NCBI RefSeq assembly: GCF_029945965.1
Contig: NZ_JAQSDO010000012.1
Span: 161,263 to 225,262, forward strand
From: Thermomonas sp.
GTDB taxonomy: Bacteria; Pseudomonadota; Gammaproteobacteria; Xanthomonadales; Xanthomonadaceae
DNA length: 64,000 nucleotides
Reading direction: 5' to 3'
Shown here: positions 8,845 to 17,881 of the stretch, one piece after another
How positions within the stretch are numbered: position 1 is the stretch's first letter
Layout: the number at the start of each line of letters is the position of its first letter
The notes under the pieces: model-generated
Told to the model about the DNA's origin: nothing
Databases searched by the model: none
Seen by the model: the letters and a program-made list of their open reading frames with translations, nothing else
Position numbers and translations under genes: made by a program

Positions 8845-9762
8845 ATGCAAACGCGCCCGCAGCTCATCGGATTGATCGTCCTCGCGGTTCTCGCCGTCAC
8901 GGTGGCTGAGGCACAAACCTTCCGCCAGCGCCTCGAAAACGCACGCACGGCCTCGCTGCAACCTGCCGCCACGCTTGCACCATTGCCGCCCGGCGCACGC
9001 GCATTGCGCGATATCGCCTACGGCAGCGACCCACGACAGCGCTTCGACGTCTACCTACCCGCGCAACCACGCAACGCACCCATCATCCTCATGGTGCATG
9101 GCGGCGGCTGGGCATTCGGCAACAAGGACAGCCCTGGCGTGGTGGAAAACAAAGCCGCGCACTGGCTGCCGAAGGGCTATGTGCTGGTATCCGCCAACTA
9201 CCGCATGCGCCCGGACACAGCACCCCTGGACCAGGCCCGCGATATCGCCCGTGCATTGGCCAAGGTGCAAGAACTCGCGCCCGAATGGCAGGCCGATCCA
9301 TCGCGCGTCGTTTTGATGGGCCACTCCGCCGGCGCACATCTGGTCGCCCTGGTCGGTGCCTCATCGAAGCTATGGCGCGAAGCCGGCGCACAACGCCCGC
9401 GCGGCGTGGTGTCGCTGGAGAGCGGCGCGATGGACGTGCCGGCAATGATGGCGCGCCGCTTCAAGCTACCGCTGTACGAACTCGCATTCGGCGATGACCC
9501 GAAGCAATGGACCGCCGCATCGCCCTACCACCAGCTCACCCGCTACGCCCTGCCGATGCTGATCGTGTGTTCCAGCCAACGTCGCGATTCATGCCCGCAG
9601 GGGCAAGCATTGGTCGACAAGGCCAAGACCTTGGGTGTGGTGATGACGGTGCTGCCCGAGGATCTTTCGCATGGAGAGATCAACAAGGAGTTGGGGAAGC
9701 CGTCGGCTTATACGGAGGCGGTGGATGGGTTTTTGGTGGAGGTGGTGGCTCCAAGTAAATAG
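8845..9762 (+). CDS. Exported alpha/beta hydrolase, carboxylesterase type
   Basis: A 305-residue secreted or periplasmic esterase. The ATG at 8845 has an ideal GGAGG ribosome-binding site and yields a signal peptide (MQTRPQLIGLIVLAVLAVTVAEA). The fold markers appear in order: the oxyanion-hole motif MVHGGGW, the nucleophile elbow GHSAG, an acidic residue near the PMLIVCSS strand and the catalytic His in DLSHGEIN. The HGGG motif places it with the hormone-sensitive-lipase/BD-FAE side of the superfamily, which acts on acyl esters of small alcohols or sugars. The natural substrate cannot be inferred. The gene stands alone. Confidence 0.9.
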   Translation: MQTRPQLIGLIVLAVLAVTVAEAQTFRQRLENARTASLQPAATLAPLPPGARALRDIAYGSDPRQRFDVYLPAQPRNAPIILMVHGGGWAFGNKDSPGVVENKAAHWLPKGYVLVSANYRMRPDTAPLDQARDIARALAKVQELAPEWQADPSRVVLMGHSAGAHLVALVGASSKLWREAGAQRPRGVVSLESGAMDVPAMMARRFKLPLYELAFGDDPKQWTAASPYHQLTRYALPMLIVCSSQRRDSCPQGQALVDKAKTLGVVMTVLPEDLSHGEINKELGKPSAYTEAVDGFLVEVVAPSK

Positions 9763-9816
9763 TTCGGTTTTGCCAGTTGGTTCGAAGAACCGCTATCCTG
9801 GAATCAGGGGGTAGCA

Positions 9817-10761
9817 ATGGCATTTTGGTGGGTCAATCACAAGCAGACCCGCGACCACGAAGTCCGTGGCGGCTACTTGTGGTCGCCCATGCGTAATGCC
9901 AATGGCGCATTCAACCAAACATACGAAAACATGAAGCTGGTCCGTCCTGGAGACGTCGTCTTCTCCTACGCAGATGGCTACATCGGCGCAATCGGCCAAG
10001 TTATAGAGGGCGCATCTGCCAGCCCGAAACCTACAGAATTCGGCAATGTGGGTGACTATTGGTCACACGAAGGCTGGCTCGTTAGCGTGTACTTCTCGGC
10101 GGCTCCTCGGCCGCTTCGGCCATCGGTTCATATTCAGTCGATTGGCCCATTCCTACCAGCTAAATATTCACCAATTCAGCGCAATGGCCACGGAAATCAG
10201 GGCTGCTACCTAGCTGGAATATCCGATTCGCTCGGCCATATTTTATTGACCCTGTTGGGTGTCGAGGTTAGGCCAGAATTCTCATCCCAGTCATTCGTCG
10301 CCGAGCCTGAACCAAGGACTGAGGTCCTGGATGATTTGCACGCAATCGACGTCGACAGGACCCTCCTGGAAACACAACGACTCCAACTTTCAAAAGCTCG
10401 CATCGGCCAAGGACTCTTTCGCAAATGCGTAATGTTGGTTGATCCTCATTGCAGGGTGACAGGTGTTCAGGATTCCCGCCTACTGATTGCAAGTCACATC
10501 AAGCCTTGGCGCGACTCAACTAATGCCGAACGCATTAGCGGCTTCAACGGCATCATGCTGTCCCCGCATATCGATGCACTCTTCGATGATCGTTTGATTT
10601 CTTTTGAGAATGATGGGCAGATGCTTGTACATCGATCATTGAGTGATGATGTACTTAACCGATGGTCAATTTCGAAGAAAACTAAAGTCGAAGCATTCCG
10701 ACCCGAACAATCAATATTCTTAAATCATCACAGGACAGCCTTTGCGGCGAAAGCGGCATAG
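9817..10761 (+). CDS. EVE-domain–HNH endonuclease, putative type IV restriction enzyme
   Basis: A 314-residue two-domain protein. Residues 1 to about 110 (WWVNHKQT, GGYLWSP, RPGDVVFSYADGYIGAIG) look like an EVE/PUA-fold domain, a reader of modified bases. Residues about 195-275 form an HNH nuclease of the HNH_2 type: Cys212 with RVTG, Ser-His-Ile-Lys-Pro-Trp (226-231), Asn244 and SPHIDALFD (249-257). The combination is known from modification-dependent restriction systems, so cleavage of DNA carrying modified cytosines is a reasonable proposal. Base composition is clearly richer in A and T than in both neighbours, which suggests recent transfer. A GGGGG ribosome-binding site precedes the ATG. 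No methyltransferase accompanies it, as expected for type IV. Confidence 0.8.
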   Translation: MAFWWVNHKQTRDHEVRGGYLWSPMRNANGAFNQTYENMKLVRPGDVVFSYADGYIGAIGQVIEGASASPKPTEFGNVGDYWSHEGWLVSVYFSAAPRPLRPSVHIQSIGPFLPAKYSPIQRNGHGNQGCYLAGISDSLGHILLTLLGVEVRPEFSSQSFVAEPEPRTEVLDDLHAIDVDRTLLETQRLQLSKARIGQGLFRKCVMLVDPHCRVTGVQDSRLLIASHIKPWRDSTNAERISGFNGIMLSPHIDALFDDRLISFENDGQMLVHRSLSDDVLNRWSISKKTKVEAFRPEQSIFLNHHRTAFAAKAA

Positions 10762-10783
10762 AAAAAAATGGCAACTGTCAATT

Positions 10784-11590
10784 TCAAAAATGCGGCAACC
10801 ACATAAACGTGAACGCCCCAAACGTACCTAGAAGCGTGAATGCAGCACTCAACGCCAGCACACCCGCTGCGGTGAACTGCATCGCCCGCCCGCCCTTCTC
10901 GGCACGGAAGTACAGCTCGGCGATAGCCAGCGGGATCAGATAGCAACCGAATACCCAGATCGAATCGAACGTGCCATCCAGCCGCTCGGTGTTGCCGTTC
11001 GGGCCCTGGTTGATGATCACCCAGGCCATCAGGCCCAGCCGCAATGTCCACACACCGCTGACCAGCAGGAAGGCGCGGATCGCCCAGCGCCGGTGTTCGG
11101 CGAAACGGCGCTGCATTGCCAGTCGCCATGCCATGGTCACGGCCAGCAGGATCAGGACGCCGTTCAAGGTGATCGCGGCTGCGGACACATCGCTCAGGCG
11201 TGAGCCGCGCACCCAGACCATGTAGAAGCCACTGATCGCGGCCAGCAGGGACAACACCATGAACGTGCGGCCTGCCCAGCGATGCCAGGACGGATAGCTC
11301 CGGCGTATTGCCGGCACCAGTTGCAACAAGCCCACCAGATTGATGATGGCCGCGGCCAACACATGCCCCAGCAACATCGCGTTGCCCGCGGTGTCGCCTT
11401 GAATGTAGCCGGTGATCAGGCGCGTGCCGTCCACGCTGGCCGCATCGGCGCCCATCAGCGGGCGTACCAGCGTCCAGGCGATGTAGGTGGCGAACAGCCA
11501 TTGGCCGGCCAATGCAGCAAGGAACCAGGCACGTGCGGACCAGGGCAGCAGGCGCGTGCTTGCTTGCGGCGTGGAGATAGTCGAGGCCAT
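10784..11590 (-). CDS. DUF2306 multi-pass membrane protein
   Basis: A 268-residue integral membrane protein with about seven helices. The internal ATG at 11588-11590 (MASTISTPQ) is chosen because the hydrophobic, family-like sequence begins there and GGAAG lies upstream; the frame stays open much further with low-quality sequence. Conserved-looking features are HRWAGRTFMVLSLLAAISGFYM and the histidine/arginine-rich loop AEHRRWAIRAF, typical of DUF2306, whose function is unknown. It is transcribed divergently from the membrane-anchored AraC regulator at 11747, which is probably its regulator. Confidence 0.8.
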   Translation of the reverse strand: MASTISTPQASTRLLPWSARAWFLAALAGQWLFATYIAWTLVRPLMGADAASVDGTRLITGYIQGDTAGNAMLLGHVLAAAIINLVGLLQLVPAIRRSYPSWHRWAGRTFMVLSLLAAISGFYMVWVRGSRLSDVSAAAITLNGVLILLAVTMAWRLAMQRRFAEHRRWAIRAFLLVSGVWTLRLGLMAWVIINQGPNGNTERLDGTFDSIWVFGCYLIPLAIAELYFRAEKGGRAMQFTAAGVLALSAAFTLLGTFGAFTFMWLPHF

Positions 11591-11746
11591 GCGGAGACTT
11601 CCGTTTTGGGGAGCCCCGACGATGCGTGAGTGCGCGCCGTTCGTCCTGCCGGATTCCGATTCCGGCAACCACTCGTGACTTTTGGACGGGGCGCCCGCTG
11701 CGCTACGGCAGCATGATGGAGCTGCTTCCGCACGCGTGATTGCCTT

Positions 11747-12871
11747 ATGAATGTCTCGACTCCAGTCTTGCAGGCCACTGCCCTGTGCCTGTCGCTGCTG
11801 TGGCTGGTACTCGCGCTGGCCAACCGGCCGCGCCGCCCGCTCAACATCGTGTGGGCGCTGTTCTGTGGTTCGATCGCGATGTTCATGGCGCGCGGGCTGG
11901 TCGGTCCTGATGCGGGGACGTGGTACGTGCTGTTCGGTGTTGGCGCCTGCTTCACTTGCAATGGCTTCTGGCTGGTTGCGCGTGCGCTGTTCCGCGAGGG
12001 CCGGCCGTTCAGGGCATCGCACATGGGATTTGTCGGACTGGCGGGGGTGCTGATCATCCTGTCCCAGTTCGGCATGCATACGCCGCTTGCGCAGGCCCTG
12101 GATGAAGTGCTCAGCCTGCTCAGTTCGACCACCCTGGTGCTGGCGTTCTGGGAAGGCTTACGTGGCTGGTCTAGCCAGCGTGGCATGGAACGCGTGATGC
12201 GCGCTGTGTTCATGGTGACCTATGGCGGCTGTGTCGGCATCGCACTGTTGCTGCCGATCTTGCTCGGTCCGTCCAGCGGCGCGGGTGCGCTAGGCGCTGC
12301 TGCAGCGGCCGCAACCATTGTTTTCGTGATGCAAGGTTTGGTGGCCTGGCGAATGCGGCATCCGCTGGAAGGTCATGTGCACGTCGATGCAGATGCATCG
12401 TGCGAAGCGGAGGCGACATCGCGACTGGGCGTCATCGACGTGCCATGCATCGACACGACCAGTGATGCGGTCATCCGCGATGAGGACGCCGCGCTCGCTC
12501 GTGAACTAGAACAGCACATGCGCACGCAACAACCGTTCCTGCAGCCGGAGCTCAAACTCAGCCACCTGGCGCAGGCGCTGGATGTGAGCGAATACCGGAT
12601 CAGCCGCGCCATCCACGACGTGCTTGAACATCGCAACATCAGCCAGTACGTGAATGCGTTTCGGCTGGAGCACGCGCAGGCGCTGCTGGCCAATCCGGAC
12701 TGTGATGCGTGGTCGACGCTGGTGATCGGGCTGGAAAGTGGTTTTGGATCGCTGGGTGCGTTCCATCGCGCGTTCAAGACAGCGACCGGGTGTCCGCCCG
12801 GTGAGTTCCGTGCGGCGCGGCAGGTGTCGGTGGCGATGCATGCCACGTGCGTGGGTGTTGGTCGGTCCTGA
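11747..12871 (+). CDS. Membrane-anchored AraC-family transcriptional regulator
   Basis: A 374-residue regulator with an unusual layout. Residues 1 to about 215 contain seven hydrophobic helices and replace the soluble ligand domain of ordinary AraC proteins. Residues about 265-365 are the paired helix-turn-helix DNA-binding domain (LKLSHLAQALDVSEYRISRAI, then GFGSLGAFHRAFKTATGCPPGEFR). Such fusions bind DNA while embedded in the inner membrane and probably sense a membrane or periplasmic signal. The 156 bp shared upstream region with the divergent DUF2306 gene is the likeliest target. A strong terminator follows. Confidence 0.85.
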   Translation: MNVSTPVLQATALCLSLLWLVLALANRPRRPLNIVWALFCGSIAMFMARGLVGPDAGTWYVLFGVGACFTCNGFWLVARALFREGRPFRASHMGFVGLAGVLIILSQFGMHTPLAQALDEVLSLLSSTTLVLAFWEGLRGWSSQRGMERVMRAVFMVTYGGCVGIALLLPILLGPSSGAGALGAAAAAATIVFVMQGLVAWRMRHPLEGHVHVDADASCEAEATSRLGVIDVPCIDTTSDAVIRDEDAALARELEQHMRTQQPFLQPELKLSHLAQALDVSEYRISRAIHDVLEHRNISQYVNAFRLEHAQALLANPDCDAWSTLVIGLESGFGSLGAFHRAFKTATGCPPGEFRAARQVSVAMHATCVGVGRS

Positions 12872-12904
12872 CGGCCGGTGTTTTCAAGCGGTACTCATGA
12901 CGAA

Positions 12905-12925
12905 GGCGGCCAGTGGCCGCCTTTT
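12905..12925 (+). terminator. Rho-independent terminator after the AraC-type regulator
   Basis: GGCGGCC and GGCCGCC form a perfect seven-base GC stem with an AGT loop followed by TTTT. It lies 33 bp past the stop codon. Confidence 0.85.
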
Positions 12926-12950
12926 CTGTACAAGAGCGCCCTCACCCCAG

Positions 12951-12974
12951 CCCTCTCCCGCTAGCGGGAGAGGG
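12951..12974. repeat. 24-bp perfect palindrome
   Basis: A perfect 12-bp-arm palindrome with arms CCCTCTCCCGCT and AGCGGGAGAGGG. It lies 10 bp beyond the aceE stop codon and may end aceE transcription or be a dispersed REP-like unit. CTCTCCCGC palindromes of this kind are common between genes in proteobacteria. Confidence 0.6.
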
Positions 12975-12984
12975 AGCAAAGCGA

Positions 12985-15675
12985 TCACACCCCAATCGGA
13001 TTCGGCTTCTCCGCATCGATCTTGTACAGCTTGATCGCGCGGGCCACGTCTTTGGCGGTCATCTTGCCGTCGGCGGCCAGCGCGGCTACGGCGGCGTGGG
13101 CGACGTAGTAGCGGTCGACCTCGAAGAAACGGCGCAGGTTGGCACGGGTGTCGCTGCGGCCGAAGCCATCGGTGCCCAATACGCTGTAGCGCATCGGCAC
13201 GTATTCGCGGATCTGGTTGGCGTGGTGGCGCACGTAGTCGGTGGCTGCAATCGCAGGACCCTGGCGGCCTTCCAGCAGCGCGGTTACCCAAGGCTTGCGC
13301 GGGGTCTTGGCTTCGGGGTGGAACCTGTTCCAGCGTTCGGCATCCACGCCATCGCGGGACAGCTCGACGAAGCTCGGGCAGGACCACAAATCCGACTTGA
13401 TGCCGAAGTCGGCATCCAGCAGGTCGGCAGCGGCAATTACTTCGCGCAGGATCGTGCCGCTGCCCAACAGTTGCACGCGCAGTTCGCCCTTCTTCGGCTT
13501 GCCACCGTCCTTGAGCAGATACATGCCCTTGATGATGCCCTCGGCGCTGCCTTCCGGCATCTCCGGGTGGGTGTAATTTTCATTCATCAGCGTGATGTAG
13601 AAATACTCGTCGCGCTGTTCGGCCAGCATCCGCTGCATGCCGTATTGCACGATGGTCACGACTTCGTATGCGAAGGTGGGATCAAAGCTGCGCACGTTGG
13701 GGATGAAACTGGCCTGCACCTGCGACTGCCCGTCTTCGTGCTGCAAGCCTTCGCCATTGAGCGTGGTGCGGCCGGCGGTGGCACCGAGCATGAAGCCGCG
13801 CGCGCGCATGTCGCCTGCCTGCCAGGCGGAGTCGCCGACGCGCTGGAAACCGAACATCGAGTAGTAGATATAGAACGGCAGCATCGCCAGGTCATTGGTG
13901 CTGTAGCTGGTCGCCAGCGCCAGCCATGACGAGAACGCACCGGCTTCGGTGATGCCTTCCTCCAGCACCTGCCCGGCCGCGTCTTCACGGTAGAACATCA
14001 GCTGGTCGGCATCCACTGGCTTGTACTTCTGGCCCTGCGGCGCATAGATGCCCAACTGGCGGAACATGCCTTCCATGCCGAAGGTGCGCGCCTCATCAGC
14101 AACAATCGGCACGCAGCGCGGGCCGATCGTCTTGTCGCGCAGGATGATGTTCAACATCTGCACGAATGCCATGGTGGTGCTGTTCTCACGCTCGCCGCTG
14201 GACTTGAGCAGGCGCTCGAACGTCGCAAGCGGCGGCACTTCGAGTTGCTGCGTGGCCTTGCGCCGGCGCTGCGGCAAATAGCCGCCGAGCTGTGCGCGGC
14301 GTTCACGCATGTATTCGAGTTCGGGCGACTTTTCGTCCGGGCGGAAGAACGGCACGGCGCCGTCCTTGAACTGGTCGTCGTCGATTTCCAGCTTGAAGCG
14401 GTCGCGGAATGCGCGCACCGCGGCATCGTCCAGCTTCTTGGTCTGGTGGGTCGGGTTGAGCGCCTCACCCGCCGCGCCCATGCCATAACCCTTGACCGTC
14501 TTGGCCAGGATCACGGTGGGCAAGCCCTCGGTTTTCACCGCCGCGTCGTACGCTGCATACACCTTGTGCGGGTCATGGCCACCACGGTTCAGGCGCCAGA
14601 TGTCGTCGTCGCTGAGGTTGGCGACCATGGCCAGGGCTTCGGGGTGTTTGCCGAAGAAATGTTCACGGGTATACGCGCCACCGAACGCCTTGCAGTTCTG
14701 GTACTCGCCGTCGACGGTATCCATCATGATTTTTTTCAGGACGCCATGCGTGTCCTTGGCCAGCAACGGATCCCAGTAGCTGCCCCAGATCGTCTTGATC
14801 ACGTTCCAGCCGTGGCCCCGGAACGCGGCTTCCAACTCCTGGATGATCTTGCCGTTACCGCGCACCGGGCCATCCAGGCGCTGCAGGTTGCAGTTGACGA
14901 CGAAAATCAGATTATCGAGACCTTCGCGGCCGGCCACGCCAATCGCGCCAAGGCTTTCCGGCTCGTCGGTCTCACCGTCGCCGAGAAAGCACCACACCTT
15001 GCGGTCAGTCTTCGGCATCAGCCCGCGCGCTTCCAGGTACTTCCAGCTGCGCGCCTGGTAGATCGCGGCCAGCGGGCCAAGGCCCATGCTGACGGTCGGG
15101 GTCTGCCAGAAGTCCGGCATCAGCCACGGGTGCGGATAGCTGCTGATGCCGCGACCATCGACTTCCATGCGGAAGTTGTCGAGCTGGGATTCGCTGATGC
15201 GGCCTTCCATGAACGCACGTGCGTAGATGCCCGGTGAACTGTGGCCCTGCAGGTACAGCAAATCACCCGGGTGATCCGCGCTGGGTGCGCGCCAGAAGTG
15301 ATTGAAGCCGACGTCGTACAGCGTTGCCGACGAGGCGAAGCTGGCGATGTGGCCGCCCAGGTCGCCCGGCTTGCGGTTGGCACGCACCACCATCGCCATC
15401 GCATTCCAGCGGATCATCGAACGGATCCGCCATTCCAGGTGTGCATCGCCCGGCAGCTTCGGCTCCAGGTGACTGGGAATGGTGTTGATGTATTCGGTGG
15501 TGGGCGCGAATGGCAGGTTGGCGCCGGCGCGGCGGGTCAGTTCGACCATGCCTTCCAGAAGCTGGTGCGCGCGATCCGCGCCGTCATGATCGATGACCGC
15601 CTTGATCGATTCGATCCACTCCCGCGACTCGGTCGGATCTGGATCGTTCTGCAGTATCTCGTTGAGCCAATTCAT
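12985..15675 (-). CDS. aceE: Pyruvate dehydrogenase E1 component, homodimeric
   Basis: Decarboxylates pyruvate with thiamine diphosphate and reductively acetylates the lipoyl groups of E2, linking glycolysis to the TCA cycle. The 896-residue length and start (MNWLNEILQNDPDPTESREWIES) match the single-chain E1 of gammaproteobacteria. The cofactor motif reads FLGDGETDEPESLG, continuing to the usual Asn in VVNCN. Family blocks such as GHSSPGIYARAFMEGR and SWLALATSYS are intact. The start has GGAG upstream. E2 and E3 genes are not adjacent, unlike the E. coli ace operon, and no PdhR-type regulator is present. Confidence 0.98.
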   Translation of the reverse strand: MNWLNEILQNDPDPTESREWIESIKAVIDHDGADRAHQLLEGMVELTRRAGANLPFAPTTEYINTIPSHLEPKLPGDAHLEWRIRSMIRWNAMAMVVRANRKPGDLGGHIASFASSATLYDVGFNHFWRAPSADHPGDLLYLQGHSSPGIYARAFMEGRISESQLDNFRMEVDGRGISSYPHPWLMPDFWQTPTVSMGLGPLAAIYQARSWKYLEARGLMPKTDRKVWCFLGDGETDEPESLGAIGVAGREGLDNLIFVVNCNLQRLDGPVRGNGKIIQELEAAFRGHGWNVIKTIWGSYWDPLLAKDTHGVLKKIMMDTVDGEYQNCKAFGGAYTREHFFGKHPEALAMVANLSDDDIWRLNRGGHDPHKVYAAYDAAVKTEGLPTVILAKTVKGYGMGAAGEALNPTHQTKKLDDAAVRAFRDRFKLEIDDDQFKDGAVPFFRPDEKSPELEYMRERRAQLGGYLPQRRRKATQQLEVPPLATFERLLKSSGERENSTTMAFVQMLNIILRDKTIGPRCVPIVADEARTFGMEGMFRQLGIYAPQGQKYKPVDADQLMFYREDAAGQVLEEGITEAGAFSSWLALATSYSTNDLAMLPFYIYYSMFGFQRVGDSAWQAGDMRARGFMLGATAGRTTLNGEGLQHEDGQSQVQASFIPNVRSFDPTFAYEVVTIVQYGMQRMLAEQRDEYFYITLMNENYTHPEMPEGSAEGIIKGMYLLKDGGKPKKGELRVQLLGSGTILREVIAAADLLDADFGIKSDLWSCPSFVELSRDGVDAERWNRFHPEAKTPRKPWVTALLEGRQGPAIAATDYVRHHANQIREYVPMRYSVLGTDGFGRSDTRANLRRFFEVDRYYVAHAAVAALAADGKMTAKDVARAIKLYKIDAEKPNPIGV

Positions 15676-15866
15676 GTGCGCTCCGGGTCAGGCGGGGATC
15701 GTCAGGACCCTGAGTCTAGCAAGCGTCCGGCCAGTTTCCATGGCGCGCTGCGGGGTAAATGAGTTTTTACCCGTATGTAATTATTCAACTGCAACGACAG
15801 TCCAGCTCCCCGACAGATCAGAAATCCCTGCAAGCCTATGACAACCGGTTTCATGAATCATGTTGC

Positions 15867-15888
15867 GTCTACTAATTATTTAGTACTA
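15867..15888. promoter_or_regulatory. BlaI-type operator upstream of blaI
   Basis: The core is a perfect inverted repeat, TACTAA-N4-TTAGTA (15870-15885), flanked by GTC and CTA. The same 22-bp arrangement, inverted, precedes the S41 peptidase gene. A possible -35 (TTGCGT, 15863-15868) and -10 (TAAGAT, 15887-15892) straddle it, so a bound repressor would block polymerase. Assignment to the repressor encoded next door is inferred from position and symmetry. Confidence 0.8.
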
Positions 15889-15921
15889 AGATAGCCGTAC
15901 ATCCTCTTCCTGCCGAGACGC

Positions 15922-16308
15922 ATGCCCACTCCCAATCCCACCGAAGGCGAACTGGCGATCCTGCGCGTGCTGTGGCCGCGCAAGACAGCCATGACCGTGC
16001 GCGAAGTGCACGCCGAGTTATCGAAGCACAAGGACACCGCCTACACCACAGTGCTGAAGATGTTGACGATCATGGCCGACAAGGGCCTGCTCCGCCGCGA
16101 TGAATCCGAGCGCAGCCACACCTACCTGGCCGTGGACGCAGAGCCCGTCGTGCAGCGTTCGTTGGTGAAGGACCTGGTTCGGCGGGCGTTCTCGGGGTCG
16201 GCGATGACATTGGTGCAGCGTGCGCTCGACGACGACACAGCCAGCCTCGAAGAGCTCGACCAGATCTCGAAGCTCATCGCCCAAGCCAAGGCGAAGCGGA
16301 AACGCTGA
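15922..16308 (+). CDS. BlaI/MecI/CopY-family repressor
   Basis: A 128-residue winged-helix repressor of the BlaI/MecI family, which binds palindromic operators as a dimer and is destroyed when a partner M56 metalloprotease is activated. The N-terminal helix-turn-helix region is clear (EGELAILRVLWPRKTAMTVREVHAEL, then TAYTTVLKMLTIMADKGLLRR), followed by a C-terminal dimerisation helix. Its stop codon overlaps the ATG of the M56 gene by one base (TGATG), showing a coupled pair. Two copies of one near-palindrome, before this gene and before the S41 peptidase gene, are the expected binding sites. Confidence 0.93.
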   Translation: MPTPNPTEGELAILRVLWPRKTAMTVREVHAELSKHKDTAYTTVLKMLTIMADKGLLRRDESERSHTYLAVDAEPVVQRSLVKDLVRRAFSGSAMTLVQRALDDDTASLEELDQISKLIAQAKAKRKR

Positions 16309-17867
16309 TGGACGTGGTCGCGCTGCTGCCTTGGCGACTCGCGCCCGCGCTGGTGACGGCCCTGCTGCATTCGCTGTGGCAGGACACGCTGCTGGCGCTC
16401 ATTGCGGTGATTGCGCTGGACGCATTGTCGCAACGCGACGCCGCAACGCGACATAGCGTAGCGATGGGCGTGTTGACCGCCATGGTGTTGGTGCCCTTCG
16501 CCACGTTCCTGCGCTTACTGCATGCACCTGCGGCTGCACAGGCAACTGGCTGGTTACCCGCACTGACGCCGCCGGAACTGGATGCCGCCACCGGGCAATT
16601 CGTGCAGCAATCCGACTTGGTACCGGCCGTGCTCGCGCTGCTGTGGTTGTGCGGCGTCGGCGTAATGCTGCTACGGCGCTTCGCCGGCTGGCGGCTGGTG
16701 GCCAACCTGGATCGCCATAATTTCTCCTGCTTGCCACAGGACTGGCAGCAGCGCTTCGAGGTTTTGCGCGATGCGATGGGTATCACCCGGCGCGTTGCGG
16801 TGCGGCTGTCGCACGAACTCGTTGGTCCCTTCACCGCGCGCCTGCTGTGGCCGGTGATCTGGTTGCCGCTGTCGCTGCTGACACAGCTGCCGCGTGAGCA
16901 GTTGGAAGCGCTGCTGGCTCATGAGCTGGCGCATATCGCACGCCTGGACTGGCTCTGGAATGGCCTGCAATGCGTGATGGAATCGCTGTTGTTCTTCCAC
17001 CCCGCAGCGTGGTGGCTGGGTCGGCGTATCCGGCAGGAACGCGAGCACGCTTGCGACGATCGGGCGGTGGCAGTTTGTGGGGACGCCATCGCACTCGCCG
17101 AAGCCCTCGAGCAACTCGAGCGGCAACGGCATATTCCCCCACAACTTGTACTTGCAGCCCAAGGAGGCTCACTCATGAAACGCATCACCCGATTGTTGGC
17201 GGCACCACCTGCGCGTGCGCGCTGGGGTGCGGCCATCGGCACCGGCGCACTGGTGGTCTCAGGCGTGTTGCTGGTCACCCAGCTCGGGCTGGCCAAACAG
17301 GGACGCCAGGGCATCCACATCAGCACCACCACCGACGGAGTGCTTGGCCCGGGCGACACCCGCGAGATCTCCGCATACGCCAAGGACGGTTGGCGTCACT
17401 ACACCGTGTCAGTAGGCAAGGACGGCAAGGTGACCGAGACCCTCGAGGTCGAAGGCAAGCCGACGCCCGTGACTGCGGATACACAGCGCTGGATCGCCGA
17501 GACCCTGCGCTTGAACATGCCGCCGCCGCCTCCGCCTCCGCCGCCCGCACCGCCACCGTCCCTGGGCGCACTGCCGATGCCGCCCCCGCCGCCGGACATC
17601 CATGATCTGGCGATGTTCAAGATCCTCATGCAACGCGTCGTCGCTGATCAAAGCGTGATGGCGAAGTTGGGCAGCCCTGCCGTGCTTGCGTCGAAAGACG
17701 TGAAAGGCAGTATCGAAATCGGCAACGGTGCGCGGCCCGATGGCGATGCGAATGTCACGTTCAAGCTCCGCGGCCCGAAAGGCCAGGCCGATGTGCACGT
17801 GAATGCGCAGCTGACCGAAGGCGAGTGGTCGATGGATCGCGTGGACTTCGAAAGTGCCGTGCGCTGA
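16308..17867 (+). CDS. BlaR1/MecR1-like M56 metallopeptidase without a penicillin-binding sensor
   Basis: A 519-residue membrane protease, the sensor-effector partner of the BlaI-type repressor. The N-terminal half has four hydrophobic segments and the zinc motif HELAH at 205-209, with the further acidic ligand probably in REHACDDRA. A last membrane segment (about residues 305-325) leads to an extracytoplasmic tail. That tail lacks the serine penicillin-sensor domain of true BlaR1. Instead it has a proline-rich hinge (about 405-430, with a run of nine prolines) between two small beta-rich parts of unknown function. The inducing signal is therefore probably not a beta-lactam. Confidence 0.88.
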   Translation: MDVVALLPWRLAPALVTALLHSLWQDTLLALIAVIALDALSQRDAATRHSVAMGVLTAMVLVPFATFLRLLHAPAAAQATGWLPALTPPELDAATGQFVQQSDLVPAVLALLWLCGVGVMLLRRFAGWRLVANLDRHNFSCLPQDWQQRFEVLRDAMGITRRVAVRLSHELVGPFTARLLWPVIWLPLSLLTQLPREQLEALLAHELAHIARLDWLWNGLQCVMESLLFFHPAAWWLGRRIRQEREHACDDRAVAVCGDAIALAEALEQLERQRHIPPQLVLAAQGGSLMKRITRLLAAPPARARWGAAIGTGALVVSGVLLVTQLGLAKQGRQGIHISTTTDGVLGPGDTREISAYAKDGWRHYTVSVGKDGKVTETLEVEGKPTPVTADTQRWIAETLRLNMPPPPPPPPPAPPPSLGALPMPPPPPDIHDLAMFKILMQRVVADQSVMAKLGSPAVLASKDVKGSIEIGNGARPDGDANVTFKLRGPKGQADVHVNAQLTEGEWSMDRVDFESAVR

Positions 17868-17881
17868 GTTTTTTTGAGTTC

